Positions 24,711 through 32,403 are shown, counted from the stretch's first letter. The stretch: DNA of 64,000 nt from Phycisphaerae bacterium (GCA_030432255.1 JAUIHS010000008.1:62001-126000), one strand, 5' to 3'. The notes: a model not told the origin generated them from the sequence alone. Made by a program: numbers and translations.

Positions 24711-26051
24711 TCAGTGGTTGGAGCGCGACTGCTGTTCGAGCAGGCGCTCAAGCAGGCTCTCGAGTCGGTCGAGCCGGTCGTCGAGCTTGTCCATGCGCTC
24801 TTCGAGTTCCTTCGTTGCATTGCTGCCGAGCCCACTGAGACCGCCGCCGACCGTTGCGCCGGGGCGCGGTGCACGGGGCACGATCACGGCGCCGTTTTCA
24901 TTGTCGTCACGGAAGAAGCGGTACTCCCGCTGAAGCAGTTCTTCGGGCACAACGGGAACTTCCCACTGGGGCGGGACGACGTTCCAGCCACCGGTTGCAC
25001 CATAGTCACCCAACTGCTCCTCAAGCTGCGCACGCAGGTCGTCGAGGTGCAGTTCGAGTTCCATCATGACCTCGTTGTTCTCGCCGAGGTGATCCTCGAG
25101 GGTGTCCATGAGGTCCTCGACGATGACCTGGTAGGTGGCTTCAGCACCGTCGGTGCGAAGCTTCAACTGCCCCTTGCCCGGGAAGGCGAGGTCTTCGTTG
25201 CCGAAGCGCCAGATGTTGGCGCCACCGTCCGGGGCCGCCGCGGGCGCCTTGGCGCCGAGCGCCTTCGCGTCGTAGGACTCGAGCATGAGGCGAAGTTCCT
25301 TGGGCTGCCCGGCGCGGAGCACCTTCAGCTTCAGTGCTTCACCCGGATGCTTCTTCTGCAGGATGGCACGGATGTCGTCCGGAGATGCCTTCTCATGGCC
25401 GTCGACCCTCACGACGATGTCGTGCGTCTTGAGCCCGCCCTTGGATGCGGGAAGACCTTCGATCACGCGGGTGATGCGCGTCGCCCGACCGTTGTCGATG
25501 CCGAGGTACTCGGCGAGGTTCTCGTCAACATCATCCATGATCACGCCGACCATCACCTTCGGCAGCGGCTTGGCATCCGGTGCAGCCGCGTCTTCCGCGA
25601 GACGGAGGCGCTGGATGACGTCCGGCTCATCGCCGACCCAGACCACGTCCGGATCGCCCGCGATGCCGAAGTTCACGTCCACGTCGCCTGAGAAGTTGAC
25701 GCCGCCGTCTGTCTTCCTGTTGAAGAAGCGGTTCATCAGGTGTGCACCCTCGTCGGATGATGCCTGCTTGCCGTCGATGTAGACGATCGTCTCGCCGTCC
25801 TTCTGCACGATCTTGATCGTGTGAGACTCGGCGCCGTCATCGTGACCCACCGCGTACACAGCGACGTGATGTTCGCCGGAACCGGCGTGTTCCGGATGAA
25901 TGAAGAAGGACCCATCCTTCGCATCCACCGACTTGATCTCAATCGTCTCGGTCGACTCGCACTCCGGCGGACACGCCGTCAGAAGCCCGCCCCAGGCGGC
26001 AAGGGTGCCAGCCGCGGCCGTCAGCGCCGTCATCATTCCATACTTGCTCAT
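24711..26051 (-). CDS. PDZ-domain lipoprotein with C-terminal coiled coil
   Basis: 446 residues. A hydrophobic N-terminus ends in the lipobox LLTAC, so it is probably lipid-anchored. An Asp-rich region of about 110 residues follows. One PDZ domain lies around 140-245: 'VMVGVIMDDVDENLAEYLGI', 'GLPASKGGLKTHDIVVRVDG' and 'ALKLKVLRAG'. The C-terminus is Glu/Leu-rich and ends in a strong coiled coil ('ELEERMDKLDDRLDRLESLL'). There is no protease domain. It lies 59 bp after an anti-sigma-like gene and an ECF sigma gene, so a role as envelope sensor is inferred. The ATG at 26051 is preceded by GGAGA. Confidence 0.86.
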   Translation of the reverse strand: MSKYGMMTALTAAAGTLAAWGGLLTACPPECESTETIEIKSVDAKDGSFFIHPEHAGSGEHHVAVYAVGHDDGAESHTIKIVQKDGETIVYIDGKQASSDEGAHLMNRFFNRKTDGGVNFSGDVDVNFGIAGDPDVVWVGDEPDVIQRLRLAEDAAAPDAKPLPKVMVGVIMDDVDENLAEYLGIDNGRATRITRVIEGLPASKGGLKTHDIVVRVDGHEKASPDDIRAILQKKHPGEALKLKVLRAGQPKELRLMLESYDAKALGAKAPAAAPDGGANIWRFGNEDLAFPGKGQLKLRTDGAEATYQVIVEDLMDTLEDHLGENNEVMMELELHLDDLRAQLEEQLGDYGATGGWNVVPPQWEVPVVPEELLQREYRFFRDDNENGAVIVPRAPRPGATVGGGLSGLGSNATKELEERMDKLDDRLDRLESLLERLLEQQSRSNH

Positions 26052-26110
26052 TGTTCGTGTTCTCCAGTGAAGTGAGTCATGCTTGTTCCAAACCCCAGGC
26101 CGCGGTGCCA

Positions 26111-26833
26111 TCACATGGCGTCGCGGCGACCCCGTGCGGGCATCGGTTCCTTGACCAGGAACGGGTTGCCCAGTTCGTCCGCCTGCAGGTCGAGTTGATT
26201 GAGTCGATTGACCTGGCGCCGCTCGACGATCTGGCGGACGATGAGGACCTCAAACGTGCCGTCATCGTTGGCACGGTAGTTGATGAACTTGTCGGGCATC
26301 ACACCGACCACGCGGTCGTGCTTCATGCCGGAACGCAGGTAACCCGAGTACACGGTGTCCGGGTCGTAGTTGTCGAAGACCGGGATCGTCTGGGCTTCAC
26401 CTTCTTCGCCGCCGACAGTGCCAGCCGGAGGACCGTGCTGTGCCACGTTTGAACTGCCGTTCGGCTGCAACGACTGCGGGCCCTGCTGCATGCCGGTCCA
26501 CCACATGACGCCCAGGGCAGCCGCGGCGGCCCAACCACCGAGCGTACCGATTCTCATCAGCACACCGGAGGACTCGCGATGAAGTGCCCGCGCCTCGATC
26601 AGTTCACAGATCGCGATGCGATCCTCGACGGTCTGTTCGAGTGCCGCATGCATGCGCTGCGCTTCGGCGAGTCGTTCGAGCACGCCGGCATCCTGCCGCG
26701 CGAGGCGCTGCAGTTCCGCCCAGTCATTGGGTGAAGCCTCACCGTCGGTGACGCGTCCGATGAGGATTTCCTCGCGGGTGAGTCCATCCTCGAATGCGTT
26801 GTCGTCGTTGTTGAAACTGATGCTGGTGTTCAT
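26111..26833 (-). CDS. Probable membrane anti-sigma factor
   Basis: 240 residues. The N-terminal 90 residues are acidic and helical ('EEILIGRVTDGEASPNDWAELQRLARQ'). One transmembrane segment follows at about 97-112 ('GGWAAAAALGVMWW'), then an exported C-terminal half with proline/glycine linker. This single-span topology and the four-base overlap with an ECF sigma gene are typical of anti-sigma factors. No HxxxCxxC zinc motif is seen, so it is not a classical ZAS protein. No family name could be assigned. It presumably binds the sigma factor at the inner face of the membrane. Confidence 0.75.
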   Translation of the reverse strand: MNTSISFNNDDNAFEDGLTREEILIGRVTDGEASPNDWAELQRLARQDAGVLERLAEAQRMHAALEQTVEDRIAICELIEARALHRESSGVLMRIGTLGGWAAAAALGVMWWTGMQQGPQSLQPNGSSNVAQHGPPAGTVGGEEGEAQTIPVFDNYDPDTVYSGYLRSGMKHDRVVGVMPDKFINYRANDDGTFEVLIVRQIVERRQVNRLNQLDLQADELGNPFLVKEPMPARGRRDAM

Positions 26834-27420
26834 GACTTATCCTCCGCCAACCCTGGCGAATGTTCCGTCGTCGCTTCACTCATGGCTTCGCGCACCATCC
26901 GTCGGGCGCGGGCCAGTCGCGTTTCGACTGTCGTGATCGGTAACTCAAGCGCATCGGCGATCTGCCGATAGCTCAATCCCCGGATCGCACGCAGCATCAG
27001 CGGCTCCCGGTACTCCGCCGGAAGAGCGCGGGCGATCTCGAGGAGACGACGACCCTCTTCCCGGCTGCCGTCTCCCTCTCCCGGGATGCTCGCTTCGTCC
27101 GGTCCATCCAGAATTCGCCCGTCGCCTGTTGAGACGACCTGCGAACGCACCTTCCGACGACGACCCGCCGTTCGGGCCGCGTTGATCGCCACCGCCCTCA
27201 ACCACGGACGCAGCGCTCCCGGGTCCTTCAGGCGGTGGACGTCCCGGACCATCTTGACGGCCACTTCCTGCAACAGATCCTCAAGCTCCACGTCCCGCGG
27301 CTTGTAGGCCAGCAGGATCGCCGCGATCCACCGCCTGTGGACTCTCCAGAGCGCCGTGATGGCATCCTGGTCTCCCAGTACGGCCCCGGTCGCGAATCGT
27401 CTCTCATCGGGCGAATGCAT
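26830..27420 (-). CDS. ECF-type sigma-70 factor
   Basis: 196 residues. Region 2 is at about 12-80 ('VELEDLLQEVAVKMVRDVHRLKDPGALRPWLRAVAINAARTAGRRRK'; the DLLQEV and WL...NAAR elements are typical). A Gly/Asp-rich linker follows at about 90-115. Region 4 is at about 125-180 ('LPAEYREPLMLRAIRGLSYRQIADALELPITTVETRLARARRMVRE'), with the helix-turn-helix. It directs RNA polymerase to a stress regulon. Its stop overlaps the anti-sigma start (ATGA). AAGG precedes the ATG. No GGAAC-type autoregulated -35 box is obvious upstream. Confidence 0.95.
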   Translation of the reverse strand: MHSPDERRFATGAVLGDQDAITALWRVHRRWIAAILLAYKPRDVELEDLLQEVAVKMVRDVHRLKDPGALRPWLRAVAINAARTAGRRRKVRSQVVSTGDGRILDGPDEASIPGEGDGSREEGRRLLEIARALPAEYREPLMLRAIRGLSYRQIADALELPITTVETRLARARRMVREAMSEATTEHSPGLAEDKS

Positions 27421-27501
27421 ACACCTTCATAGACGCAAGCCGGGGACCGGTCGGGCGTGAATTGGGGGAAGGGGGTGGGGTTTTTTGTTTGGGTGGAGAT
27501 A

Positions 27502-27536
27502 GGCATTCGGCATCTGGCACTCGGCACTCGGGATGG
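27502..27536 (+). repeat. Heptanucleotide repeat (GGCACTC family)
   Basis: GGCATTC, GGCATCT, GGCACTC, GGCACTC and GGGATGG follow with period 7. The word is nearly the same as that after rho at 53187-53228. This is the only block not located at a gene's 3' end; it lies between two divergent genes. Confidence 0.8.
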
Positions 27537-27544
27537 TCCGCCTT

Positions 27545-27593
27545 CGGCGTTCGTCCTGAGGAGCCTCTGCTCCGTCGGCAGGATCGAACGCCG
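27545..27593 (+). promoter_or_regulatory. Long inverted repeat in the tatC leader
   Basis: Arms of 14 and 15 bases (27545-27558 and 27579-27593) pair with one bulged base. The 20-nt loop contains a second small stem (GGAG/CTCC). The structure sits about 70 bases before the tatC start. It could be an RNA regulatory hairpin or the end of a REP-like element. No known family was recognised. Confidence 0.5.
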
Positions 27594-27660
27594 CGGCAAC
27601 CACTGATGCGCGACGTTCGCTGCCGTGCCGGCCTCAGCCGTCACCGCTATCCTCCCCCCA

Positions 27661-28620
27661 ATGGCTCCCTCCGACTTCGCCATCATGTCTTTCGGCGACC
27701 ACCTTGAGGATCTGCGTAAGCGCGTGGTCTTTGCGGGGCTGGGGTTCATTCCCATCTTCGTACTCGGCCTGATCTTCGGCGGGCCGCTGCTGGAGTTCCT
27801 GACCATCCCGCTGACCGATGCCCTGCGCGATGCCGGGCAGCCGGCGACGTTGCTCGCGACGAGTCCGCTCGAGACCTTCGGCGCCTACATCCGCGTTTCC
27901 ATCATCGTTGCCGTCATGGGTGCGTTCCCGTGGATGCTCTACCAGTTGTGGCTCTTCGTGGCGCCGGGTCTGTACACGCACGAGCGGCGCTTCGTGTATT
28001 TCCTCATCCCTCTCTCCACTGCGCTCACCGCCCTTTCGGCCATCTTTCTGTACAAGGTGCTCCTGCCCATCAGCCTGTATTTCCTGATCTTCTTCGGCTC
28101 CGCGATCGTGCAGCAGGATCATGGCAGCGCAGCGGCGGAGCCCGTTCCGGCGCTCACGCAGGTGCCGATTCTCGAGGGTGATCCGGCAGAGCCGGCGGTG
28201 GGGGATGCCTGGTACAACGCCGTCACGCGTACGCTCTGCATTCAGGTCGACGAAGAGACGATCATGCGCTTTGCAGGTCAGACGGGCGGCGCGATCATGC
28301 AGCAATACCGCATCGGTGAATACGTCTCTCTGATCTTCTGGCTCGGACTCGCATTCGCAATCGCATTTCAGCTTCCCGTGGTCATGATGTTGCTCGGCTG
28401 GGTCGACATTCTGCGCCCCGGCGACATCACGCGCTTCCGACGATACGTCGTCTTCGGCTGCGCCATCGCCGGTGCCATCCTGACGCCGCAGGACCCCTTC
28501 TCCATGCTCATCCTTGGCGCCGCTCTCTATATGCTCTTCGAGTTCGGCCTCATCCTGATGCGCTTCGTCCCCGCCAGCCGCGTCGCCGGCGAAATCGATG
28601 AGACGGAGGAGAGGTGGTGA
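27661..28620 (+). CDS. tatC: Sec-independent (Tat) protein translocase TatC
   Basis: 319 residues from ATG 27661 (ATG 27685 is an alternative; neither has a good Shine-Dalgarno sequence). TatC recognises twin-arginine signal peptides in the inner membrane. The signature 'SFGDHLEDLRKRVVFAG' opens the protein and six hydrophobic segments follow; 'ITPQDPFSMLILGAALYMLFEFGL' near the end is characteristic ('LTPQDPFSML' here). It is about 60 residues longer than E. coli TatC because the loop between helices 3 and 4 (about 145-215) carries a polar insertion. TatA and TatB are not in the window. Confidence 0.95.
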   Translation: MAPSDFAIMSFGDHLEDLRKRVVFAGLGFIPIFVLGLIFGGPLLEFLTIPLTDALRDAGQPATLLATSPLETFGAYIRVSIIVAVMGAFPWMLYQLWLFVAPGLYTHERRFVYFLIPLSTALTALSAIFLYKVLLPISLYFLIFFGSAIVQQDHGSAAAEPVPALTQVPILEGDPAEPAVGDAWYNAVTRTLCIQVDEETIMRFAGQTGGAIMQQYRIGEYVSLIFWLGLAFAIAFQLPVVMMLLGWVDILRPGDITRFRRYVVFGCAIAGAILTPQDPFSMLILGAALYMLFEFGLILMRFVPASRVAGEIDETEERW

Positions 28621-28701
28621 TGGGGGAGCGGTTGCCGGCGGAGGTGTTCCCGCTTCCATGCGCGTAGACTGACATCACCAGGAGCAAAGAGCTCCAGAAC
28701 G

Positions 28702-28729
28702 AGTGCCAAATGCCAAGTGCCGAGTGCCT
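28702..28729 (+). repeat. Heptanucleotide repeat (AGTGCCA) at the start of tadA
   Basis: AGTGCCA, AATGCCA, AGTGCCG and AGTGCCT are in tandem. The second unit contains the ATG used as the tadA start (28710), so the repeat encodes the first few residues. Confidence 0.8.
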
Positions 28730-29210
28730 ACCCCACGACTACCCCCTGATGCAGCGCGCCCTTGAACGTGCGCGCGAGGCGGCGGCCATGGGCGAGGTTC
28801 CGGTCGCGGCCATTGTCTACGAAACGGCCACCGGCAACGTGCTCGCGGAGGCGAGCAACCGGCGAGAGTGCGATGCCGATCCGATCGCGCATGCCGAGAT
28901 CCTGGCCATCAGGCAAGCCGCCCGCGCCCTCGGTGACTGGCGCCTCAACGACTGCACGCTCATCGTCACACTCGAACCCTGCATCATGTGCGCCGGCGCC
29001 ATCGTCAACGCCCGGCTCGGACGCGTCGTCTACGGGGCCGCGGACCCCAAGGCGGGCGCCACCGAGTCCCTCTACCGCATCCTGGAAGACGAGCGCCTCA
29101 ACCACCGCGTGACTCCGATCACCGGTGTGCTTGCCGAGGAGTCCGCCGCCCTGCTGCGCGAATTCTTCAGGGGAAGGCGCGGGGCGCGGGGAGCAGGGCG
29201 CGGGGATTGA
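28710..29210 (+). CDS. tadA: tRNA-specific adenosine deaminase
   Basis: 166 residues. It converts A34 to inosine in the tRNA-Arg anticodon. The zinc site is complete: H61-A-E63 and P-C91-x-x-C94 ('HAEILAI', 'EPCIMCAGAI'), and 'NARLGRVVYGAADPKAGA' is typical. Both ends are odd. The ATG at 28710 lies inside an AGTGCCA heptamer repeat, and the basic tail 'RGRRGARGAGRGD' is encoded by a GGCGCGG heptamer repeat. The conserved core therefore runs about 14-150; ATG 28749 is a possible alternative start without Shine-Dalgarno sequence. Confidence 0.94.
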   Translation: MPSAECLPHDYPLMQRALERAREAAAMGEVPVAAIVYETATGNVLAEASNRRECDADPIAHAEILAIRQAARALGDWRLNDCTLIVTLEPCIMCAGAIVNARLGRVVYGAADPKAGATESLYRILEDERLNHRVTPITGVLAEESAALLREFFRGRRGARGAGRGD

Positions 29211-29241
29211 AACGGAGCCCCCGCACCTCGCTCCCCGCCCC
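29176..29241. repeat. Heptanucleotide repeat (GGCGCGG), inverted arms, 3' end of tadA
   Basis: The left arm (29176-29210) is GGCGCGG, GGCGCGG, GGAGCAG, GGCGCGG, GGATTGA and contains the tadA stop in the last unit. The right arm (29221-29241) on the minus strand reads GGGGCGG, GGAGCGA, GGTGCGG, which is the sense of the convergent metalloprotease gene. Confidence 0.75.
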
Positions 29242-29253
29242 CCAAAAAGAACA

Positions 29254-29281
29254 ACTCCCGTGGCCACATGACCACGGGAGT
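29254..29281 (-). terminator. Intrinsic terminator of the M48-like gene
   Basis: A perfect 10-bp stem ACTCCCGTGG/CCACGGGAGT with an 8-nt loop. On the minus strand it is followed by a T-rich stretch (TTGTTCTTTTT). It lies 41 bases after the metalloprotease stop. Confidence 0.85.
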
Positions 29282-29322
29282 CGAGCGCAGGTGTGGATCC
29301 CGACAGGGGCAGGAACAGTCAA

Positions 29323-30288
29323 TCAGTGGTTGCCGCAGGCACAGCCGTATCCATACTGCTGATACTCGGCGAAGGGCGAGTCCTCATGAATGGAGTGCTG
29401 CTGGGCGATCGAGGCGGCGGCGCTCTGGACCGTCTCGAACATCAGCGCGATGTCGGACTTCTTGTCCTTCTTCTTGCGCTTGGAGTCGAAGTACGGCAGG
29501 ATCGAACTCTTGTAGTAGGAACGCAGGGCCTTCTTGAGCTTCTTCTTCTTCAGCTTGCCCTTGCGGTTGACGTAGTTGTCGGGGTGGAAGCCTTCGTCAA
29601 TGAGCGTGGAGCCGAGGCCGGTCGTGCTGCCGGTCTGCAGGCGATCGAGCACCAGCGTCGAGCCGGAGACCTGGGACTGTGTGTCCTCAACCTCGTCAAC
29701 GATCTCCTCGAGTTCCTCCATGACCTCTTCGTTGCCCGACAGGAAGTCCGCATAGCCAGCGCGGGTTGTCGCTGCACGGACGACGCCGGATGAGTGCACC
29801 GCGCTCGAGTCATCGGCGGCAGCCTCGACGAACTCAGCGGCGATATCGATGTCGTACCCCGCAAAGCCGAGGAACTGACCCGCAAAGAAGTCGGCATCAT
29901 CCTCGAGTGCGGTGGGCGTGTCGCCGCGAATGGAGACGGAGTAGTACTGGTTGGTCACATGACCGAGCGCCTGGTGGCCCCACTCGTGCCCGACAAGCCA
30001 CGCAAGGGCTTCGTCCTCGAACATGAAGAGCCACGGGTCGACCTGGATCTGTCCACCGGGCAGCGCCATGCCGCCGACGCCGGTGTCGTAGATCTCGACG
30101 GGGAATGACATGTCGCTGAACGCTTCGAGTTGCACGGCCACCATCTCAAGGCGAACCATGTTCGAGGTCTGGGCACTCAGGCCCTCGCCGGCCTGGGAGT
30201 CCGCCTGCATCGGCGCGATGAAGACGAGACCTGCCGATGCGATAAGGGTGAGAATGTCTGAACGCTGCTGCGGGGTGTTCCTGCTCAT
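29323..30288 (-). CDS. Exported M48-like metalloprotease with Cys/His tail
   Basis: 321 residues. A signal peptide covers about 1-30 ('ILTLIASAGLVFIAPMQADSQA'). 'LVGHEWGHQALGHV' gives HExxH at 101-105, and 'ALEDDADFFAGQFL' supplies the third ligand region, like M48 peptidases. A coiled acidic stretch ('EEVMEELEEIVDEVEDTQ') and a lysine-rich region ('KGKLKKKKLKKAL', 'SKRKKKDKKSD') follow. The C-terminus 'YGCACGNH' may bind metal. The start at 30288 was chosen because it yields the signal peptide; the open frame extends further upstream. The substrate is unknown. Confidence 0.82.
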   Translation of the reverse strand: MSRNTPQQRSDILTLIASAGLVFIAPMQADSQAGEGLSAQTSNMVRLEMVAVQLEAFSDMSFPVEIYDTGVGGMALPGGQIQVDPWLFMFEDEALAWLVGHEWGHQALGHVTNQYYSVSIRGDTPTALEDDADFFAGQFLGFAGYDIDIAAEFVEAAADDSSAVHSSGVVRAATTRAGYADFLSGNEEVMEELEEIVDEVEDTQSQVSGSTLVLDRLQTGSTTGLGSTLIDEGFHPDNYVNRKGKLKKKKLKKALRSYYKSSILPYFDSKRKKKDKKSDIALMFETVQSAAASIAQQHSIHEDSPFAEYQQYGYGCACGNH

Positions 30289-30797
30289 CGGTGTGGGTAT
30301 CCCGGGGATAGGAGCAGGCGAAAACTGAAACTGGTCAGTACGCCTGCCGCGTGAAACGGAAGGGCCTTCGCCGCCTTGGAGTGACGGCACCAGGTCAGTT
30401 CTCACCACCACTTTCGGGTACAACACCCCGGGCCATCAATCGCCGCGGCGTTGCCTGAGCGAATCATGGTCGGCGTGTACGGATAGTGCGGTCTGAGCGG
30501 ATGCCGCTCGACCAGCATGGACTCAGATACCCATGGAACCTCGCGATGATCGGACGCATCGCCGCCGCGTCAGGTCCGCGAAACAGCCGGAAAACGACAA
30601 ACACCGTGCACCACGGCCACCTGGCGTGATGCACGGCGTTGCATAGAGAGCAGGGGGAATGCGCAATTCCTGCCTCTGGCCACAAGCGCACCACCACATG
30701 ATGTGGCGAGGTTCCCGGTCCATTGCAGCGATGTTCGAGATCACACCAAGGCAAAAAGATGCTGGCCTCCCCGCGCTCCATGCACTAGGCTTTCGCC
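30289..30797. other. 509-bp region without a convincing gene
   Basis: It lies between divergent starts. The open frames in it have atypical composition and no recognisable protein. It contains one extended hairpin, CCGTGCA (30604-30610) with TGCACGG (30630-30636), whose loop can form an inner CACG/CGTG stem, and a smaller GAGCGG/CCGCTC hairpin near 30495-30509. An unannotated small RNA is possible but not shown. Confidence 0.45.
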
Positions 30798-31109
30798 ATG
30801 CGCATCTCCGGACCCACCAACCCCTTCCACCTCGCACGCGCCTACGGCGTGAACCCGGCGCAGCAGGCCCGGCCCGTCACACCCGTGACGCCCGTCCAAA
30901 GCGCTGCACCCACCGAGGTGGCCGCACGCATCGGGGTGGATCCCGCAGCAAGGCTCATCGCGGCACGCGTACCGGGCGGCATCAACTTTGACACGCAGCA
31001 GCCCACCGCCGCTTCGAACATCGCCATCCCCTTCTATCGCCATCCGGCGGATCGGAACGGAGCCGCGGTGAACATCGAAGCGGGACGCGTCGTGGATCTC
31101 AACGGCTGA
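30798..31109 (+). CDS. Small unrecognised protein
   Basis: 103 residues, not recognised. It begins MRISGPTNPFHLARAYG, has an Ala/Pro/Val-rich middle ('PVTPVTPVQSAAPTEVAARIG') and ends in a compact 'AIPFYRHPADRNGAAVNIEAGRVVDLNG'. No signal peptide or membrane segment. The well-formed C-terminus, GC-typical codon use and the four-base gap to the aminotransferase gene support it as real and co-transcribed. Its shape recalls short linker or assembly proteins, but that is speculation. Confidence 0.7.
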   Translation: MRISGPTNPFHLARAYGVNPAQQARPVTPVTPVQSAAPTEVAARIGVDPAARLIAARVPGGINFDTQQPTAASNIAIPFYRHPADRNGAAVNIEAGRVVDLNG

Positions 31110-31113
31110 AGCG

Positions 31114-32316
31114 ATGTCCGACGTCGCACCAGCGGATCTGTGGTCGCTCGATCCCGCCATCACCTTCCTCAATCACGGCTCCTTCGGCGCCTGCCCCCGC
31201 GCGATCCTCGAGTCGCAGTCACGCTGGAGAGCGCGTCTCGAAGCGCACCCCGTCCGGTTCATGGTCGATGAACTCGAACCACTGCTCGATGATGCGGCCG
31301 CGCGCGTGTGCGCCTTCATGCGCTGCGATCCCGCCGACTTCGCCTTCGTGCCCAACGCCACGGCGGGCGTGAACGCAATCCTCCGTTCGCTGGATTTCCA
31401 GCCGGGCGATGAGCTCCTCGCCAACAACCACGAATACAACGCGTGTCTCAACGCGCTTCGCTTCGTCGCCGAGCGCGACGGCGCCAGGGTCGTTGTTGCG
31501 GACATCCCCTGCCCGGTAACCGGACCCGATGACATCGTCGACGCGCTCATCGCGCACGTCACCGATCACACGAAACTCGCGCTCGTCAGCCATGTCACCA
31601 GCCCCACGGCGCTCATCTTCCCCATCGAACGCATCGTGCGTGAACTGGCACAGCGAGGCGTCGACACGCTCGTCGACGGCGCGCACGGTCCGGGGATGAT
31701 TGATCTGGACATCGACGGCATCGGTGCCGCGTACTACACCGGCAACTTCCACAAGTGGACGTGTGCGCCGAAGGGCGCCGGGTTCGTGCACGTGCGGCGT
31801 GATCGTCAGGCGGCGATCCGGCCCGCCATCATTTCTCACGGCGCCAACTCGCCCCGACAGGACCGCTCACGCTTCCGCCTCGAGTTCGACTGGACCGGTA
31901 CCGCCGATCCGACCGCGTACCTCTGTGTGCCCGAGGCCATTGAGTATGTCGGGAAGTTGCACCCGGACGGCTGGCCCGGCATCCGAGATGTGTGCGCGAA
32001 GCGCGTGCGCCGGGGCCGCGAAGTCATCTGCGAAGCGCTGCATCCGTTCGGCGCCGGTGTTCCGACGGGCCCGGACACGATGGCAGGACTGATCGCCTCG
32101 CTCACGCTCCCCGACTCCCCGGAGACCGAGCCGCCGAAGAGTTCGCTCTACACCGACCCGATGCAGACCCGCCTCTATCGCGAGCAGCACATCGAAGCCC
32201 CCTTCGTCCCCTGGCCTTGCATGCCCAGCCGACTGCTCAGGCTGTCAGCGCATCTGTACAACCGGCCGGAGGAGTATGAGAAGCTTGCGGGGGCGTTGGG
32301 TGAAGCGTTTGAGTGA
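31114..32316 (+). CDS. Class V PLP-dependent aminotransferase (isopenicillin-N epimerase-like)
   Basis: 400 residues, the normal size for fold-type I class V enzymes. The N-terminal 'FLNHGSFGACPRAILESQSRWRARLEAHPVRF' is typical of the isopenicillin N epimerase / cysteine desulfurase-like branch. 'LVDGAHGPGMIDLDID' gives the PLP-contacting Asp and His, and 'YYTGNFHKWTCAPKGAGF' contains the Schiff-base lysine (HKW). The C-terminal 'PFVPWPCMPSRLLRLSAHLYN' fits too. The real substrate cannot be told from sequence. It follows the small protein by four bases. A GCTTCTG heptamer repeat begins four bases after its stop. Confidence 0.92.
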   Translation: MSDVAPADLWSLDPAITFLNHGSFGACPRAILESQSRWRARLEAHPVRFMVDELEPLLDDAAARVCAFMRCDPADFAFVPNATAGVNAILRSLDFQPGDELLANNHEYNACLNALRFVAERDGARVVVADIPCPVTGPDDIVDALIAHVTDHTKLALVSHVTSPTALIFPIERIVRELAQRGVDTLVDGAHGPGMIDLDIDGIGAAYYTGNFHKWTCAPKGAGFVHVRRDRQAAIRPAIISHGANSPRQDRSRFRLEFDWTGTADPTAYLCVPEAIEYVGKLHPDGWPGIRDVCAKRVRRGREVICEALHPFGAGVPTGPDTMAGLIASLTLPDSPETEPPKSSLYTDPMQTRLYREQHIEAPFVPWPCMPSRLLRLSAHLYNRPEEYEKLAGALGEAFE

Positions 32317-32320
32317 GACC

Positions 32321-32397
32321 GCTTCTGGCTTCTGGCTCTTGCGGCAGTTCGCTTGCGCTCCGGCAGCCCAGAAGCAAGAAGCGAGAAGCCAGAAGCT
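32321..32397. repeat. Paired heptanucleotide repeats between convergent genes
   Basis: The plus-strand block 32321-32341 reads GCTTCTG, GCTTCTG, GCTCTTG. The block 32370-32397 reads AGAAGCA, AGAAGCG, AGAAGCC, AGAAGCT, which on the minus strand is the same GCTTCTN word. Each block therefore reads in the sense of its own adjacent gene (aminotransferase, acnA), and together they can fold into a hairpin. Confidence 0.8.
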
Positions 32398-32403
32398 GAC
32401 CCA

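Larger units (their letters stand above)
27421..27660. other. Divergent intergenic region, sigma operon / tatC
   Basis: This 240-bp spacer between divergent starts holds a G/T-rich stretch with a T6 run (27463-27495), a heptamer repeat (27502-27536) and a long near-perfect inverted repeat (27545-27593). No open frame here looks real. Promoters for both operons should lie here, but none could be assigned with confidence. Confidence 0.6.

Noticed and set aside
27579-27593. tRNA-like T-arm sequence (GGATCGAACGCC) near 27.58 kb
   Set aside because: It is one arm of the tatC-leader inverted repeat; no acceptor, D or anticodon arms can be formed.
30464-30837. Minus-strand frames of 104-105 residues in the 30.3-30.8 kb gap
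   Set aside because: Unusual composition, no ribosome binding site and no motif; treated as chance open frames.
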